A stretch of 64,000 nt of DNA from Xanthobacter autotrophicus (GTDB lineage Bacteria > Pseudomonadota > Alphaproteobacteria > Rhizobiales > Xanthobacteraceae). The stretch's first letter is position 1. Each line of letters starts with the position of its first letter. Positions 50,591 through 63,557 of the stretch are shown in pieces. The notes under the pieces are model-generated. The model saw only the letters and a program-made list of their open reading frames with translations. It was not told where the DNA came from and did no database searches. The stretch covers positions 372,001 through 436,000 of the forward strand of contig NZ_VAUP01000022.1 in the NCBI RefSeq assembly GCF_005871085.1, written 5' to 3'. The translations under genes were made by a program, and so were the position numbers.

Positions 50591-51776
50591 CGCGAACGCC
50601 GGCCGGCGCCGGATCCACCGGGATGTGTGGATCACCGGCATCGGCCTCGTCTCCTCCCTTGGGGAGGGGCTGGATGCCCATTGGGAAGCGCTCGCCTCCG
50701 GAGCCTTGCCCGCGACCGACACCGCCAGCTACGCGCCTTACGTGGTCCATCCGCTCGTCAAGGTGAACTTCGACACCCAGATCCCCAAGAAGGGCGACCA
50801 GCGGCAGATGGAGCCCTGGCAGCGCATCGGCACCTATGCGGCCGGCCTCGCCCTCGATTCCGCGGGGATCGCCAAGAATACCGAGATCCTGTCCAAGACC
50901 GACATGATCGTGGCGGCGGGCGGCGGCGAGCGCGATTTCGCCGTGGACGCCTCGATTCTCAACGAGCTGTCCACGTCCAACGATCCTGGCCGGCTGCTCA
51001 ACGAGCGCCTTCTGTCGGACCTGCGGCCGACCCTGTCGCTGGCGCAACTGTCCAATCTTCTGGCCGGCAACATCTCCATCGTGCACGGTGTCACCGGCTC
51101 TTCGCGTACCTTCATGGGCGAGGAGAGCGCCGGAGTGGACGCGACACGCGTGGCCTATTCGCGTATTGCCGCAGGCCAGAGCGAGATCGCCCTCGTGGGC
51201 GGCGCCTACAATGCCGAGCGTGAGGACACGCTGCTCCTCAACGACCTCGACAATTTCTGCCTGAAGGGCGAGTTCAAGCCGGTGTTCGCCGCGCCGGGCA
51301 TCGCTTCCGGCTCCATGGGCGCGTTCCTGGTACTCGAATCGCCGGAGCACGCCACGGCACGTGGGGCCAAGCCCATCGCCAAGCTGTCCGGCGTGTGGTC
51401 GGAACGGGCGAAGCGCGCCGTGGAAGGCGCCGTCGCCGAAAAGGTGAAGGCGCTTCTGGCCACGGCCGGAACACCGGCCGGCACCGCCGTCATCTCCGGC
51501 GCCACTGGCGGACATGACGCCACCGAAGCCGAGCGCGTGGCGCTGGCTGCCTCCGGCCTGCCGGTGCGTGCGGTGGCGAACCGTATGGGCCACGGCTTCG
51601 AGGCCCAGTTCATCGCCGGCTTGGCGCTGGCCGCCCTCGCCGTGTCCAAGGGCACATTGTTCCCGCCCTTCACCGGCGATCCGCTGGAGCAGCCGGGCGA
51701 CGCCGCCGAGCGCATCGTGGTGACGCAGGTGGGCCACTGGCGCGGCGAAGGCGCCGGGCTGGTGGAAAAGGCGTGA
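50583..51776 (+). CDS. fabF2XL: Beta-ketoacyl-ACP synthase-like protein lacking active-site Cys
   Basis: The product is 397 residues from the ATG at 50583, which overlaps the fabZXL stop. It has the thiolase fold of FabF enzymes (WITGIGLVSSLGEGLDAHW), but where active enzymes have TACASG it reads VHGVTGSSRTFMGEE, with no Cys. The first active-site His segment is also altered (SGATGGHDATEAER). A GHGFEAQFIAGLALAAL segment keeps the second His region. This resembles chain-length-factor subunits, so it probably forms a heterodimer with the intact synthase encoded next. It corresponds by position to rhizobial fabF2XL. Confidence 0.9.
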   Translation: MPDANAGRRRIHRDVWITGIGLVSSLGEGLDAHWEALASGALPATDTASYAPYVVHPLVKVNFDTQIPKKGDQRQMEPWQRIGTYAAGLALDSAGIAKNTEILSKTDMIVAAGGGERDFAVDASILNELSTSNDPGRLLNERLLSDLRPTLSLAQLSNLLAGNISIVHGVTGSSRTFMGEESAGVDATRVAYSRIAAGQSEIALVGGAYNAEREDTLLLNDLDNFCLKGEFKPVFAAPGIASGSMGAFLVLESPEHATARGAKPIAKLSGVWSERAKRAVEGAVAEKVKALLATAGTPAGTAVISGATGGHDATEAERVALAASGLPVRAVANRMGHGFEAQFIAGLALAALAVSKGTLFPPFTGDPLEQPGDAAERIVVTQVGHWRGEGAGLVEKA

Positions 51777-52066
51777 GGCCCGAAGGGGCCGCCTTCCGCT
51801 CCCGGCGTTTAGCGGCGTCCTCCGCCGGTCTTCGGACCGCCCTGTCCCGCCTGCCCGGCGGATCCGGACCGCCTCATGGCGGCGTCGGGGACGGTGCGCG
51901 CTGGACTGCGGGATAGGACAGGGCGCCGACGCATTGTCCTATCGGCCGCCTTCGGCTTATTTTCCGGACCCGTCGGCAAGGACATGCGCGCAGCAGTCTG
52001 CGCGGGACCGGGGACACCATGGACGGCGCCTGGGGCGGGCGCGCTTCACTCAAAGGAGCCGCGAAC

Positions 52067-53350
<1,284 letters not shown>

Positions 53351-53375
53351 GGGTGCAGTTTCCATACGCAGGTTG

Positions 53376-53500
53376 CTCCCTCTCCCGCTTGCGGGGGAGG
53401 GTTGGGGTGGCGGCACGTCTCTCCGCCTGTGCCAGCCTTGGGGTTTTTGTGCGGGACAGCCAGCACTGCGCCCCCCCTCCCCCGCAAGCGGGAGAGGGGA
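53376..53500. repeat. Dispersed inverted repeat, locus 3, inside the VLCFA operon
   Basis: The left arm (53376-53412) reads CTCCCTCTCCCGCTTGCGGG then GGAGGGTTGGGGTGG. The right arm (53471-53500) contains CCTCCCCCGCAAGCGGGAGA. They are separated by about 58 nt. The element fills nearly the whole gap between fabF1XL and the SDR gene, and its right end (GAGAGGGGA) lies where the SDR ribosome binding site should be. Confidence 0.85.
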
Positions 53501-53507
53501 CGCGGCT

Positions 53508-54269
53508 GTGACCATCTCGGCTCAGCCCATCCTCGTCACTGGCGGCGGACGCGGCCTTGGCGCCGCCATCGTGCGTGCGCTGGCGGCGGCGGGCTATCCC
53601 GTCACCTTCACCTACCGGTCGGCGGTGGCGGAAGCCCAGGCGCTGGTGGACGAGATCGGCGCCGCGCATCCCGATGCCGTCCTTTCCGCCCGCGCGCTGG
53701 ACCTCGCCGACCGCGCCGCGGTGGAGGCCTTCGCTGAGGAACTGGAGGCCGGGGAGACGCTCTACGGCCTGTGCCACAATGCGGGCGCCTCCTACGACAC
53801 CCTCGCCGCCATGATCGACCAGGACAAGGCCGAGGCGGTGATGCAGGTGAACCATTTCGCCTTCGTGCGCCTTGCCCGCGCCGTGGTGCGGCCCATGACC
53901 CGCGCGAGGCAGGGGCGCATCGTCGCCATCGGCTCGGTGGCGGCGCTCCAGGCCAATCAGGGCAACGCCGCCTATGCCGCCTCCAAGGCGGCGCTGCTCG
54001 CCCATGTGCGCGGCCTTGCCATCGAGACCGCCCGGCGCGGTGTGACGGTGAATTACGTGGCCCCCGGCTTCATCGACACCGCCATGCTGGAAAAATTCGC
54101 GGACTATCGCGCCAAGATGGAGGCGCAGATCCCTGCCGGCCGCTTTGCGACGCCCGATGACGTGGCGCAGGTGGTGGCCTTCCTCTTCTCCCCCGGCGCG
54201 GGCTATATGACCGGCGCCATCCTGCCGGTGGATGGTGGGCTTTCCGCCTCGCTCGCCGCCCACCGCTGA
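53508..54269 (+). CDS. FabG-like 3-oxoacyl-ACP reductase (SDR)
   Basis: The product is 253 residues from the GTG at 53508; upstream in-frame sequence is the repeat element. It is a short-chain dehydrogenase with cofactor loop TGGGRGLG, catalytic Tyr and Lys in AAYAASKAALLAH, and closing SPGAGYMTGAILPVDGGLSAS. The basic TYRSAV segment fits NADPH. Its place in the VLCFA operon suggests reduction of 3-oxoacyl-AcpXL. As I recall, the rhizobial cluster lacks a separate reductase at this place. Confidence 0.9.
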   Translation: MTISAQPILVTGGGRGLGAAIVRALAAAGYPVTFTYRSAVAEAQALVDEIGAAHPDAVLSARALDLADRAAVEAFAEELEAGETLYGLCHNAGASYDTLAAMIDQDKAEAVMQVNHFAFVRLARAVVRPMTRARQGRIVAIGSVAALQANQGNAAYAASKAALLAHVRGLAIETARRGVTVNYVAPGFIDTAMLEKFADYRAKMEAQIPAGRFATPDDVAQVVAFLFSPGAGYMTGAILPVDGGLSASLAAHR

Positions 54270-54292
54270 TCCAACTTCCGAGATTAAAAAGA

Positions 54293-55315
54293 ATGCGTGG
54301 CCTCCAGCTCGTCTCCGACCGCAGCCTCGAACTCGTGGACCTGCCCGAACCCGACGCCCCCGGCGCCGGCGAGGTGCAGATCCGCGTCAAGGCGCTGGCG
54401 CTCAACCACATCGACGTGTGGGGCTGGCGCGGCATGGCCTTCGCCAAGCGCAAGATGCCCCTCGTGGTGGGCGCGGAGGCCGCCGGCGAGATCGTGGCGC
54501 TGGGCGCCGACGTGCGCGGCCTGAAGGTGGGGCAGACGGTGGCCATGTACGGCGCCATGACCTGCGGCCATTGCGTCAACTGCCTGAAGGGGCGCGACAA
54601 TCTCTGCCAGAACGTGGGCGGCGTGCTGGGCTTCCACATCGACGGCTTCGCCCGCGACGTGATCAACATGCCCGAGCGCCTCGTGATCCCGGCGCCCGAG
54701 GGCGTCTCCTTCGAGGACGCCGCCTGCGCCGGCATCACCTTTTCCACCGTCGAGCACATGCTGTTCGACAACGCACAGCTGGAAAAGGGTGAGACCGTTC
54801 TGGTGCATGCGGGTGGCTCCGGCATCGGCTCCGCCGCCATCCGGCTGGCCAAGGACGTGGGTGCCACCGTCATCACCACCGTGGGCGACGACGAGAAGAT
54901 GGCGAAGGCGCTGGCGCTGGGCGCCGACCACGTCATCAATTATCGCAAGGACCGCTTCGAGCACGAGGTCCGTAAGATCACCAAGAAGGTGGGCGTGGAC
55001 GTGGTGTTCGAGCATGTGGGCGCCGACACCTGGAACGCCTCGCTTTTGTCCATGAAGCCCGGCGCGCGCCTCGTCACCTGCGGCTCCACCTCCGGCGTGA
55101 GCGTGCAGATGAACCTGATGCAGCTGTTCCAGCGCCAGTACAAGATCTTCGGCTCGTTCGGCGCCACCATCCGCAATGTGTCGGAAGGCCTTGCGAAGAT
55201 GGGCCGCGGCATCAGGCCGGTGATCGATACGGTGGTGCCGCTGGAGAACTTCAATGAAGGCCTGGAGCGGCTGGAAAGCCGCAAGGTCTTCGGCAAGATC
55301 GTGGTGAAGTTCTAA
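54293..55315 (+). CDS. adh2XL: Zinc-type alcohol dehydrogenase of VLCFA cluster
   Basis: The product is 340 residues of the medium-chain dehydrogenase family. GAEAAGEIVALG is the catalytic-domain motif. Structural-zinc type Cys residues are in TCGHCVNCLKGRDNLCQ. The nucleotide fold is HAGGSGIGSAAIRLAKDVGA. It corresponds to the alcohol dehydrogenase gene of rhizobial VLCFA clusters, where its exact step is not settled; enoyl reduction or formation of the omega-1 hydroxyl have been possibilities. It starts 23 bp after the SDR. Confidence 0.9.
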   Translation: MRGLQLVSDRSLELVDLPEPDAPGAGEVQIRVKALALNHIDVWGWRGMAFAKRKMPLVVGAEAAGEIVALGADVRGLKVGQTVAMYGAMTCGHCVNCLKGRDNLCQNVGGVLGFHIDGFARDVINMPERLVIPAPEGVSFEDAACAGITFSTVEHMLFDNAQLEKGETVLVHAGGSGIGSAAIRLAKDVGATVITTVGDDEKMAKALALGADHVINYRKDRFEHEVRKITKKVGVDVVFEHVGADTWNASLLSMKPGARLVTCGSTSGVSVQMNLMQLFQRQYKIFGSFGATIRNVSEGLAKMGRGIRPVIDTVVPLENFNEGLERLESRKVFGKIVVKF

Positions 55316-55339
55316 GGGTCCGGTGCGGCGCGCCCGGCC

Positions 55340-56275
55340 GTGACCCGCCTCCCCCACTCCGTCCGCCGCCTGCTCTTCCGATTGCGCCTTGCGCTGCAGC
55401 CGGTGGTGGAGGTGCTGGTGGGCGGCTATGTGCGCGCCTCCATTTGGTGGCTGCGCCTGTGGCCGCTCTGGCTGTCGGCCGGGGGCATGGCCTTCTGGGC
55501 GCGCACGTTCGGGCCCTTCTTCGCGGTGAGCAAGGTGGCGCGGCGCAACCTCACCGCCGCCTATCCGGAAAAGAGCAAGGGCGAGATCAGCGCCCTTGTG
55601 CGCGGGGTGTGGGCCAACATGGGCCGGCTCACCGCCGAATTCGCGCAGCAGGACCGCCTGTGGGACTACGATCCCGCACGGCCCGGTGAAGGCCGCGTGG
55701 AAGTGGTGGGCGCCGAGATCTTCCAGCGCCTGCGCGATGATGGCCGCCCGGCCCTGTTCTTCACCGCCCACACCGGCAATTGGGAAGTCTGCGCCATCGC
55801 CGGCGCCAAGTTCGATGTGCCGGGGGGCGTGCTCTATCGCGCGCCCAACAACAAGAGCGCCGCCGCGCTGATCGAGGAGATGCGCTCCGGCACCATGCCG
55901 GGCCTCATCCGCGCCGGACGCGACGCCGGCCGCCAGATGGCGCGGATGCTGACCGAGGGCCAGCATCTGGGCATGCTGGTCGACCAGTATTGGACCGGCG
56001 GACCGGAAGTGACCTTCTTCGGCCGGCCCTGCGCCACCAATCCCACGCTCGCCCGCCTCGCCCGGCAGTTCGATTGCCCGGTGCACGGCATGCGCGTCAT
56101 CCGCCTGCCCGGCGCGCGGTTCCGCGTGGAGATCACGCAAGAGATCGCCCTGCCCCGCGATACCGAAGGCAAGATCGACGTGGTCGGCACCATGCAGACC
56201 GTCACCTCCATCATCGAAGGCTGGGTGCGCGAATATCCCGACCAGTGGCTGTGGCTCCACCGCCGCTGGCGGTGA
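55340..56275 (+). CDS. lpxXL: Lipid A VLCFA acyltransferase LpxXL
   Basis: The product is 311 residues with a GTG start. It belongs to the LpxL/HtrB lysophospholipid acyltransferase family, with an N-terminal membrane anchor (about 25-60). The HX4(D/E) active-site motif is in FFTAHTGNWE. It transfers the very-long-chain acyl group from AcpXL to lipid A on the inner face of the inner membrane. It is the last gene of the cluster; purE follows after 106 bp. Confidence 0.92.
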   Translation: MTRLPHSVRRLLFRLRLALQPVVEVLVGGYVRASIWWLRLWPLWLSAGGMAFWARTFGPFFAVSKVARRNLTAAYPEKSKGEISALVRGVWANMGRLTAEFAQQDRLWDYDPARPGEGRVEVVGAEIFQRLRDDGRPALFFTAHTGNWEVCAIAGAKFDVPGGVLYRAPNNKSAAALIEEMRSGTMPGLIRAGRDAGRQMARMLTEGQHLGMLVDQYWTGGPEVTFFGRPCATNPTLARLARQFDCPVHGMRVIRLPGARFRVEITQEIALPRDTEGKIDVVGTMQTVTSIIEGWVREYPDQWLWLHRRWR

Positions 56276-56381
56276 GGTCCGCCCCCGCTCCTCGGCGCGG
56301 ACCAGAGAGTTGGCCGCAACCCTTGCCCCCGCTGCGGCGATCCTATAAAGCCGCGCTTTCCGTTTTAAGGGATCTTGAGGG

Positions 56382-56864
56382 ATGAGCACGGCTGACGTTG
56401 CCGTCATCATGGGCAGCCAGTCCGATTGGGAGACCATGCGCCACGCGTCCGAGACGCTGGAAGCGTTGAAGATCCCGCACGACAGCCGCATCGTCTCCGC
56501 CCATCGGACGCCCGAGCGCATGTACGACTTCGCCCGCGGCGCGAAGGCGAACGGATTCAAGGTGATCATCGCCGGCGCCGGCGGAGCGGCCCACCTGCCG
56601 GGCATGGTGGCGGCGCTCACCACCCTGCCGGTGTTCGGCGTGCCGGTGCAGTCCAAGGCCCTGTCCGGCCTCGACAGCCTCTATTCCATCGTGCAGATGC
56701 CCGCCGGCGTGCCCGTGGGCACCCTCGCCATCGGCGTCGCCGGAGCCACCAATGCGGCATTGCTCGCGGCCTCCGTGCTGGCACTCTCGGACCCGGCCCT
56801 GTCCGAACGCCTCGAAGCCTGGCGCGCGGCGCGCACTGGGGCAGTGGCGGAACGGCCGGCCTGA
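56382..56864 (+). CDS. purE: N5-carboxyaminoimidazole ribonucleotide mutase
   Basis: The product is 160 residues, class I Pur[20 protein letters not shown] and [17 protein letters not shown] are the active-site loops. It converts N5-CAIR to CAIR in purine synthesis. A weak candidate promoter (TTGCCC at 56323, TATAAA at 56344, 15-nt spacing) precedes it. It ends 3 bp before purK. Confidence 0.96.
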   Translation: MSTADVAVIMGSQSDWETMRHASETLEALKIPHDSRIVSAHRTPERMYDFARGAKANGFKVIIAGAGGAAHLPGMVAALTTLPVFGVPVQSKALSGLDSLYSIVQMPAGVPVGTLAIGVAGATNAALLAASVLALSDPALSERLEAWRAARTGAVAERPA

Positions 56865-56867
56865 GCC

Positions 56868-57977
56868 ATGCTGAAACCCGGAAGCGTCATCGGCATCCTT
56901 GGTGGCGGCCAGCTCGGCCGCATGATCGCGCTCGCGGCGGCGGAGCTGGGCCTGAAGACGCACATCCTCTGCCCCGACAAGGACAGCCCCGCCTTCCATG
57001 TGAGCGAACACCACATCTGCGCGCCCTATGACGATTTCGCGGCGCTGGAGCGCTTCGCGGCGGGCGTGGACGTGGTGACCTACGAATTCGAGAACGTGCC
57101 GCTTGCCACCGCCGAATTCCTCGCCGCCCGCGTGCCCCTGCGGCCGGGGGCAAAGGCCCTCGCCATCACCCAGGACCGGCTGGCGGAAAAGAGCTTCGTG
57201 CGCGACCTCGGCATCGAGACGGCGCCGTTCGCCGCGGTGGACGACCTCGCCAGCCTTGAAGCGGGCGTGGCTGCGCTCGGCCTGCCGGCGGTGCTGAAGA
57301 CCCGGCGCTTCGGCTATGACGGCAAGGGCCAGGTCATCATCCGCCCGGAAGAAGACCTCACCGCCGCCTGGCATGCACTGGGCCGGCAGAGCGCGATCCT
57401 GGAGGGCTTCGTCGCCTTCGAGCGCGAGGTCTCGGTGGTGGCGGCACGGCGGGCGGATGGCGCCTTCCAGGCCTTCGACGTGACCGAGAACGTGCATCGC
57501 GAGCACATCCTCCACACGTCCACGGTGCCCGCCACCCTGTCGGCCGGCGCGGCGCGGCAGGCGCGCTCCATCGCCCGCACCATCGGCGATGCCCTCGACT
57601 ATGAAGGCGTGTTCGCGGTTGAGCTGTTCGTGGTCGGTTGCGGTGCCGCGGAACGAGTGATCGTCAACGAGATCGCGCCCCGTGTGCACAACAGCGGGCA
57701 CTGGACCCAGGACGGCGCCGTGACCTCCCAGTTCGAGCAGCATGTGCGCGCCATCGCCGGCTGGCCGCTGGGCGAGGTGGCACGCGTCGGTCGGGCACAG
57801 ATGACCAACCTCATCGGAGCCGATGTGCACGACTGGCACGCGCTGTTGGCTGAGCCCGGCACCCACGTCCACCTCTATGGCAAGGACGAGGCCCGAGCCG
57901 GCCGCAAGATGGGCCATGTGGTGCGGGTGCGCCGCGATCCGGAAGCCTGCGCCCACATTCCCGAAGACGACTGCTAG
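56868..57977 (+). CDS. purK: N5-carboxyaminoimidazole ribonucleotide synthase
   Basis: The product is 369 residues with an ATP-grasp fold: ILGGGQLGRMIALAAAELG at the N-terminus, ATP-binding KTRRFGYDGKGQ, and EIAPRVHNSGHWTQDGAVTSQFEQH in the catalytic part. It makes N5-CAIR from AIR, bicarbonate and ATP, feeding PurE. It is cotranscribed with purE. Confidence 0.96.
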   Translation: MLKPGSVIGILGGGQLGRMIALAAAELGLKTHILCPDKDSPAFHVSEHHICAPYDDFAALERFAAGVDVVTYEFENVPLATAEFLAARVPLRPGAKALAITQDRLAEKSFVRDLGIETAPFAAVDDLASLEAGVAALGLPAVLKTRRFGYDGKGQVIIRPEEDLTAAWHALGRQSAILEGFVAFEREVSVVAARRADGAFQAFDVTENVHREHILHTSTVPATLSAGAARQARSIARTIGDALDYEGVFAVELFVVGCGAAERVIVNEIAPRVHNSGHWTQDGAVTSQFEQHVRAIAGWPLGEVARVGRAQMTNLIGADVHDWHALLAEPGTHVHLYGKDEARAGRKMGHVVRVRRDPEACAHIPEDDC

Positions 57978-58196
57978 GACGCGATCCGGGCGCACCGAAG
58001 CAATCTGCGCGGTGCCCTGCCCCGTCGTTTCTCCACAGAGAACGCGTTAGCCGATCTGGTCGAGCCGCAAATTGGGCGGCGTGATTACAGATGGGGAAGC
58101 CTGTCACTGGCCTGCCATCGAACCTCACCAATATACCGTTTTGAGCTTGACCTTCCGAGACCTGAGGCGAATCGCCATGGCGACGGAAGGCTCATC

Positions 58197-58526
58197 ATGA
58201 GTCATATGTGCTCAACCCAGTTTCTGTACTATAATACCTCATTAGTTCAGGGAATGCCGGTGGCCCAGGATCGCTTCAAGGACTGGCTGCGCGAGCTTGC
58301 GCGGCACATGGCCCGGACGGGCCGCTATGGCAGCTGGCGTCTGATCCAGATCGAGCTGCGTTTCATGCAAGGCATCCGGGAGGCGGCCAACTGCTTTGCC
58401 GATTCCGAGATCCGGACGGAGCTGGATGCCCTGTGCCGCGAGGCGCAAAAGCAGGCGGGGCGGGCCATCGCCTTGCCTGCGCTCGAACCCTCCACCGATT
58501 CTGCCTTCGCCGCCGCCACGCGGTGA
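58197..58526 (+). CDS. Hypothetical protein
   Basis: The product is 109 residues with GGAAGG before the ATG; an internal ATG at 58254 is an alternative. I do not recognise the family. The central part (FKDWLRELARHMARTGRY, LIQIELRFMQGIREAANCF) is amphipathic and probably helical; there is no signal peptide or membrane helix. Codon use is like its neighbours. It lies alone between purK and rpsU on the same strand. Confidence 0.65.
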   Translation: MSHMCSTQFLYYNTSLVQGMPVAQDRFKDWLRELARHMARTGRYGSWRLIQIELRFMQGIREAANCFADSEIRTELDALCREAQKQAGRAIALPALEPSTDSAFAAATR

Positions 58527-58768
58527 TCGCATCCGCGTCGGATGGCACGGACGGGCCGGCGCGAAGATGAGCCGACACAAGGCCCCGCCTCGCTTTTCCA
58601 GCGCATATGGCATGTGGACAAGGTTCAAGGCTTCTGATAAGAGAGCAGCCTTCCGGATGAGCTGAAGTCGAGCGAAAGGCTCGCGCTTCCCCGGTCCGGG
58701 TGTTCAGATCAAGGTTGGCCAGATCACGGCTTGCTGGGCTCGGCGCAACAGCTCGAAGAGGTAAACAC

Positions 58769-58999
58769 GTGCAAGTTCTCGTCCGCGACAACAATGTTGA
58801 TCAGGCCCTCAAGGCGCTCAAGAAGAAGATGCAGCGCGAGGGGATCTTCCGCGAGATGAAGCTGCGTGGCCATTACGAGAAGCCCTCCGAGAAGCGCGCC
58901 CGCGAGGAGGCCGAGGCCATCCGTCGCGCCCGCAAGCTCGCCCGCAAGCGCGCCCAGCGCGAGGGTCTCATCCCCTCCAAGCCGCGCCCGACCCGCTGA
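58769..58999 (+). CDS. rpsU: 30S ribosomal protein S21
   Basis: The product is 76 residues with a GTG start and AGAGG upstream. [20 protein letters not shown] is the alphaproteobacterial S21 N-terminus, followed by the strongly basic tail [16 protein letters not shown]. It binds the small subunit near the anti-Shine-Dalgarno region and aids initiation. It is monocistronic here. Confidence 0.95.
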   Translation: MQVLVRDNNVDQALKALKKKMQREGIFREMKLRGHYEKPSEKRAREEAEAIRRARKLARKRAQREGLIPSKPRPTR

Positions 59000-59413
59000 T
59001 CCCGCCGGCGCCGTCCGGTCCTGCACCGGCGCGGCGCAGCAGATCCCAGCTTCGAGTCATTTCAACCGCGCGTGCCTGCATGCGCGGATTTTGCCTGTAT
59101 GACACCTCAAGACCGCGCGCACTCCGCTGATCCAAGGGCGGCACGATCTGGTGGAGCGCGCGCGACCGCGCTGAGGAACGCCGCACCCGGCACCTTTTAT
59201 CCTCCGCCATCTCGTTTTCATCAACATCGCTCATGCTGCCGCAGAGATGCTCCGGTGCTGGCGAACCCGTGCGCACAGGGCGCCTGGTCCAGCGACCAGT
59301 TAGCGGTGCAATCCGATCGGAACGTGATCTAGAGTGCCTGCGGCGGACGCGGATGCGGCGGCCCCGGGCTCGCTCCGGGTGCGGCAGGCGCCGTGGTCAG
59401 GGGGGAGAGGCTG
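59000..59413. other. Intergenic region, rpsU to zwf
   Basis: These 414 bp hold no recognisable RNA gene, repeat or conserved frame. The zwf promoter should lie here, but no hexamer pair stands out. GGGGGGAGAGG just before 59414 is the zwf ribosome binding site. Confidence 0.5.
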
Positions 59414-60881
<1,468 letters not shown>

Positions 60882-60889
<8 letters not shown>

Positions 60890-61625
60890 GGCCGCCATTT
60901 CCGAGACCCCAATGACGACACCCGCACTCCCCTTCGCTCTCGCCGCCTATGACAACCCCGCCGCCCTCGCCCGCGCCCTGGCGGCACATGTGGCGGAGGC
61001 GCTGCGCGCCCGCCTTGCCCGCGACGGTTCGGCGAGCCTTGCCGTTTCCGGTGGGCGCACGCCGACGCGCTTCTTCGAGACCCTATCCGGAGCCCCGCTG
61101 GACTGGAGCCGCATCGCTGTGACCCTGGTGGACGAGCGCTGGGTACCGGAGACCTCGGACCGCTCCAACGCCGCCCTGGTCCGGCGTTACCTGCTGAAGG
61201 GTCCTGCCGCGGCCGCCCGGTTCGTGCCACTCTTCACCGGCGCGCCGACGCCGGAAGACGGACTTGCGGAGGCCGAGACCGCCATCGCCACCCTGCCCGC
61301 CCCGTTCGCCGCCGTGGTACTGGGCATGGGGGATGACGGGCATACCGCCTCCTTCTTCCCCGGTGCGCAGGCGCTCGCTGCCGCCATCGATCCGGCCGGC
61401 ACGGCTCCCCTCATCGCGGTGCGGGCGGAGGGGGCCGGCGAGCCGCGTATCACCTTCACCCTGCCACCCCTCGTCTCGGCCGACCTGCTGCTGCTGCACA
61501 TTGAAGGCGCGAACAAGCGCACGGTGCTGGAGCGCGCCGCCGCCGGCGGCGACGGGGCGGACCTGCCCATCCGCGCCGTGCTCGCCAATGCGCGTGCGCC
61601 GCTCGACGTGCTCTGGTGCCCCTAG
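60882..61625 (+). CDS. pgl: 6-phosphogluconolactonase
   Basis: The product is 247 residues from the ATG at 60882, which overlaps the zwf stop; an in-frame ATG at 60912 is also possible. [31 protein letters not shown] and [15 protein letters not shown] are the family motifs. It hydrolyses 6-phosphogluconolactone to 6-phosphogluconate. It is the middle gene of zwf-pgl-pgi. Confidence 0.94.
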
Positions 61626-61714
61626 GGTCCGAGCCGCTCAGATTGCCTTTCGCCTTTTTCAGTGACCCGGCTTCCCACATTGCCCGCAAAGGGCCTGACG
61701 GAGATTTTGCGCCC

Positions 61715-63358
61715 ATGACGTCCAACGCCCTTGCGACCGACGCCGCCTTCAAGGCCCTCGCCACCGCTTGGACCACCCGCGAGGGACGCATCCTCGACCT
61801 GTTCGCGACGCCGGACCGGTTCGAGCGCTTTTCCGTCGCCTATGGCGACCTGCTCATTGACTTCTCCAAGACCGCCATATCAGACGCCATCCTCACCCAG
61901 CTCCTTGAGCTTGCCCGCGCCGGCCGCGTTGAGGCGCAGCGCGACGCCATGTTCGCCGGCGATCACATCAACCTCACCGAGGATCGCGCGGTGCTGCACA
62001 CCGCCCTCCGTGACCAGGCGAGAGAGACCATCCAGGTAGACGGCATCGACGTGAAGCCCGGCGTGGTGGAGACGCTGGCACGGCTGGGCGATTTCGCCTC
62101 CGGCGTGCGCGAGGGCCGCATCGCCGGGGCGCGGGGCGGCGTCATCACCGACGTGGTTAACATCGGCATCGGCGGCTCGGACCTCGGCCCCGCCATGGTG
62201 ACGCTGGCGCTCGCGCCCTATCACGACGGGCCGCGCTGCCACTTCGTCTCCAACGTAGACAGCGCCCACATCACCGACGTGCTGAAGGGACTGGACCCCG
62301 CCACCACCCTGTTCATCGTGGCCTCCAAGACCTTCACCACGGTGGAGACCATGACCAACGCCGCCACCGCGCGCGCCTTCATCGTGAATGCGCTCGGCGA
62401 GGAGGCCGTGGGCGCCCATTTCGCCGCCGTCTCTACGGCGCTCGACAAGGTGGGGGCCTTCGGCATCCCGGCCGATCGCATCTTCGGCTTCTGGGACTGG
62501 GTGGGCGGGCGCTATTCGGTGTGGTCGGCCATCGGCCTGCCGCTGATGCTCGCCATCGGCCCGGACCGGTTCCGGGAATTCCTTGCCGGCGCTGCGGCCA
62601 TGGACGAGCACTTCCGCTCCGCTCCCCTCGACCAGAACCTTCCGGTGCTGCTGGGCCTCATCGGGCTGTGGCACCGCAACGCCTGCGGCTTCCCGAGCCG
62701 CGCCATCATCCCCTACGACCAGCGCCTCGCCCGGCTGCCGGCCTATCTCCAGCAGCTCGACATGGAGAGCAACGGCAAGAGCGTGACGCGGGACGGAGTC
62801 GCCGTCGCCCGGCCCACCGGCCCCATCGTGTGGGGCGAGCCCGGCACCAATGCGCAGCACGCCTTCTTCCAGCTGCTGCACCAGGGCACGGACATCGTGC
62901 CGGTGGAATTCCTGGTGGGCGCGCAGAGCCACGAGCCGGCGCTGAAGGACCACCAGGACCTGCTGGTGGCCAATTGCCTGGCCCAGTCCGAGGCGCTCAT
63001 GCGCGGGCGCACGCTGGAAGAGGCGACGGCCCAGCTCAGGGCCAAGGGACTGGCCGACGACAAGGTGGCGGAGATTGCGCCCCATCGCGTCTTCCCCGGC
63101 GATCGCCCGTCGGTGACCATCGCCTATGCCACCCTCGACCCGTTCACCCTCGGGCGCATCATCGCGCTCTACGAGCACCGGGTGTTCGTGGAAGCGGCGG
63201 TGTGGGGCATCAATGCCTTTGACCAGTGGGGCGTGGAACTGGGCAAGGAGTTGGCCACCCAGTTCCTGCCGGCGGTCACCGGCGGGGCGCTCCCGGCCAG
63301 CGCGTCGGCCTCCACCTCCGGGCTGATCGCCCATCTCGACGCCTTCTCCGGCGGCTGA
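61715..63358 (+). CDS. pgi: Glucose-6-phosphate isomerase
   Basis: The product is 547 residues from the ATG at 61715. Signatures are [23 protein letters not shown]-type sequence ([19 protein letters not shown]) and the C-terminal [20 protein letters not shown]. It interconverts glucose-6-phosphate and fructose-6-phosphate. It is 90 bp after pgl and probably in the same operon, allowing fructose-6-phosphate to be recycled into the zwf route. Confidence 0.96.
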   Translation: MTSNALATDAAFKALATAWTTREGRILDLFATPDRFERFSVAYGDLLIDFSKTAISDAILTQLLELARAGRVEAQRDAMFAGDHINLTEDRAVLHTALRDQARETIQVDGIDVKPGVVETLARLGDFASGVREGRIAGARGGVITDVVNIGIGGSDLGPAMVTLALAPYHDGPRCHFVSNVDSAHITDVLKGLDPATTLFIVASKTFTTVETMTNAATARAFIVNALGEEAVGAHFAAVSTALDKVGAFGIPADRIFGFWDWVGGRYSVWSAIGLPLMLAIGPDRFREFLAGAAAMDEHFRSAPLDQNLPVLLGLIGLWHRNACGFPSRAIIPYDQRLARLPAYLQQLDMESNGKSVTRDGVAVARPTGPIVWGEPGTNAQHAFFQLLHQGTDIVPVEFLVGAQSHEPALKDHQDLLVANCLAQSEALMRGRTLEEATAQLRAKGLADDKVAEIAPHRVFPGDRPSVTIAYATLDPFTLGRIIALYEHRVFVEAAVWGINAFDQWGVELGKELATQFLPAVTGGALPASASASTSGLIAHLDAFSGG

Positions 63359-63557
63359 CCCAGCCTCTCTAGACAGGTAGCGTCCTATTCTGAACCGCCA
63401 CCGCATGTGCGATGCTGCTATGCAGCAATGGCGGGGTCCCTCTGCGTATTATGTATACCACATCGACTTCAGGCTGCGCTATGAAGAGGTCGATCCCGGT
63501 GGTGCATCGCACATGAGGGCTCATTCGGGGACGGCACTTGAGGTGCCCGGAGAGAAG

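Noticed and set aside
47498-50722. Minus-strand frame of 1074 codons across aidB to fabF2XL
   Set aside because: It is antisense to four well-supported genes; composition is that of a high-GC shadow.
57978-59413. tRNA or small RNA genes in the gaps around rpsU
   Set aside because: No cloverleaf or GTTCGA-type T-loop was found by eye; a covariance search would be needed to exclude other RNAs.
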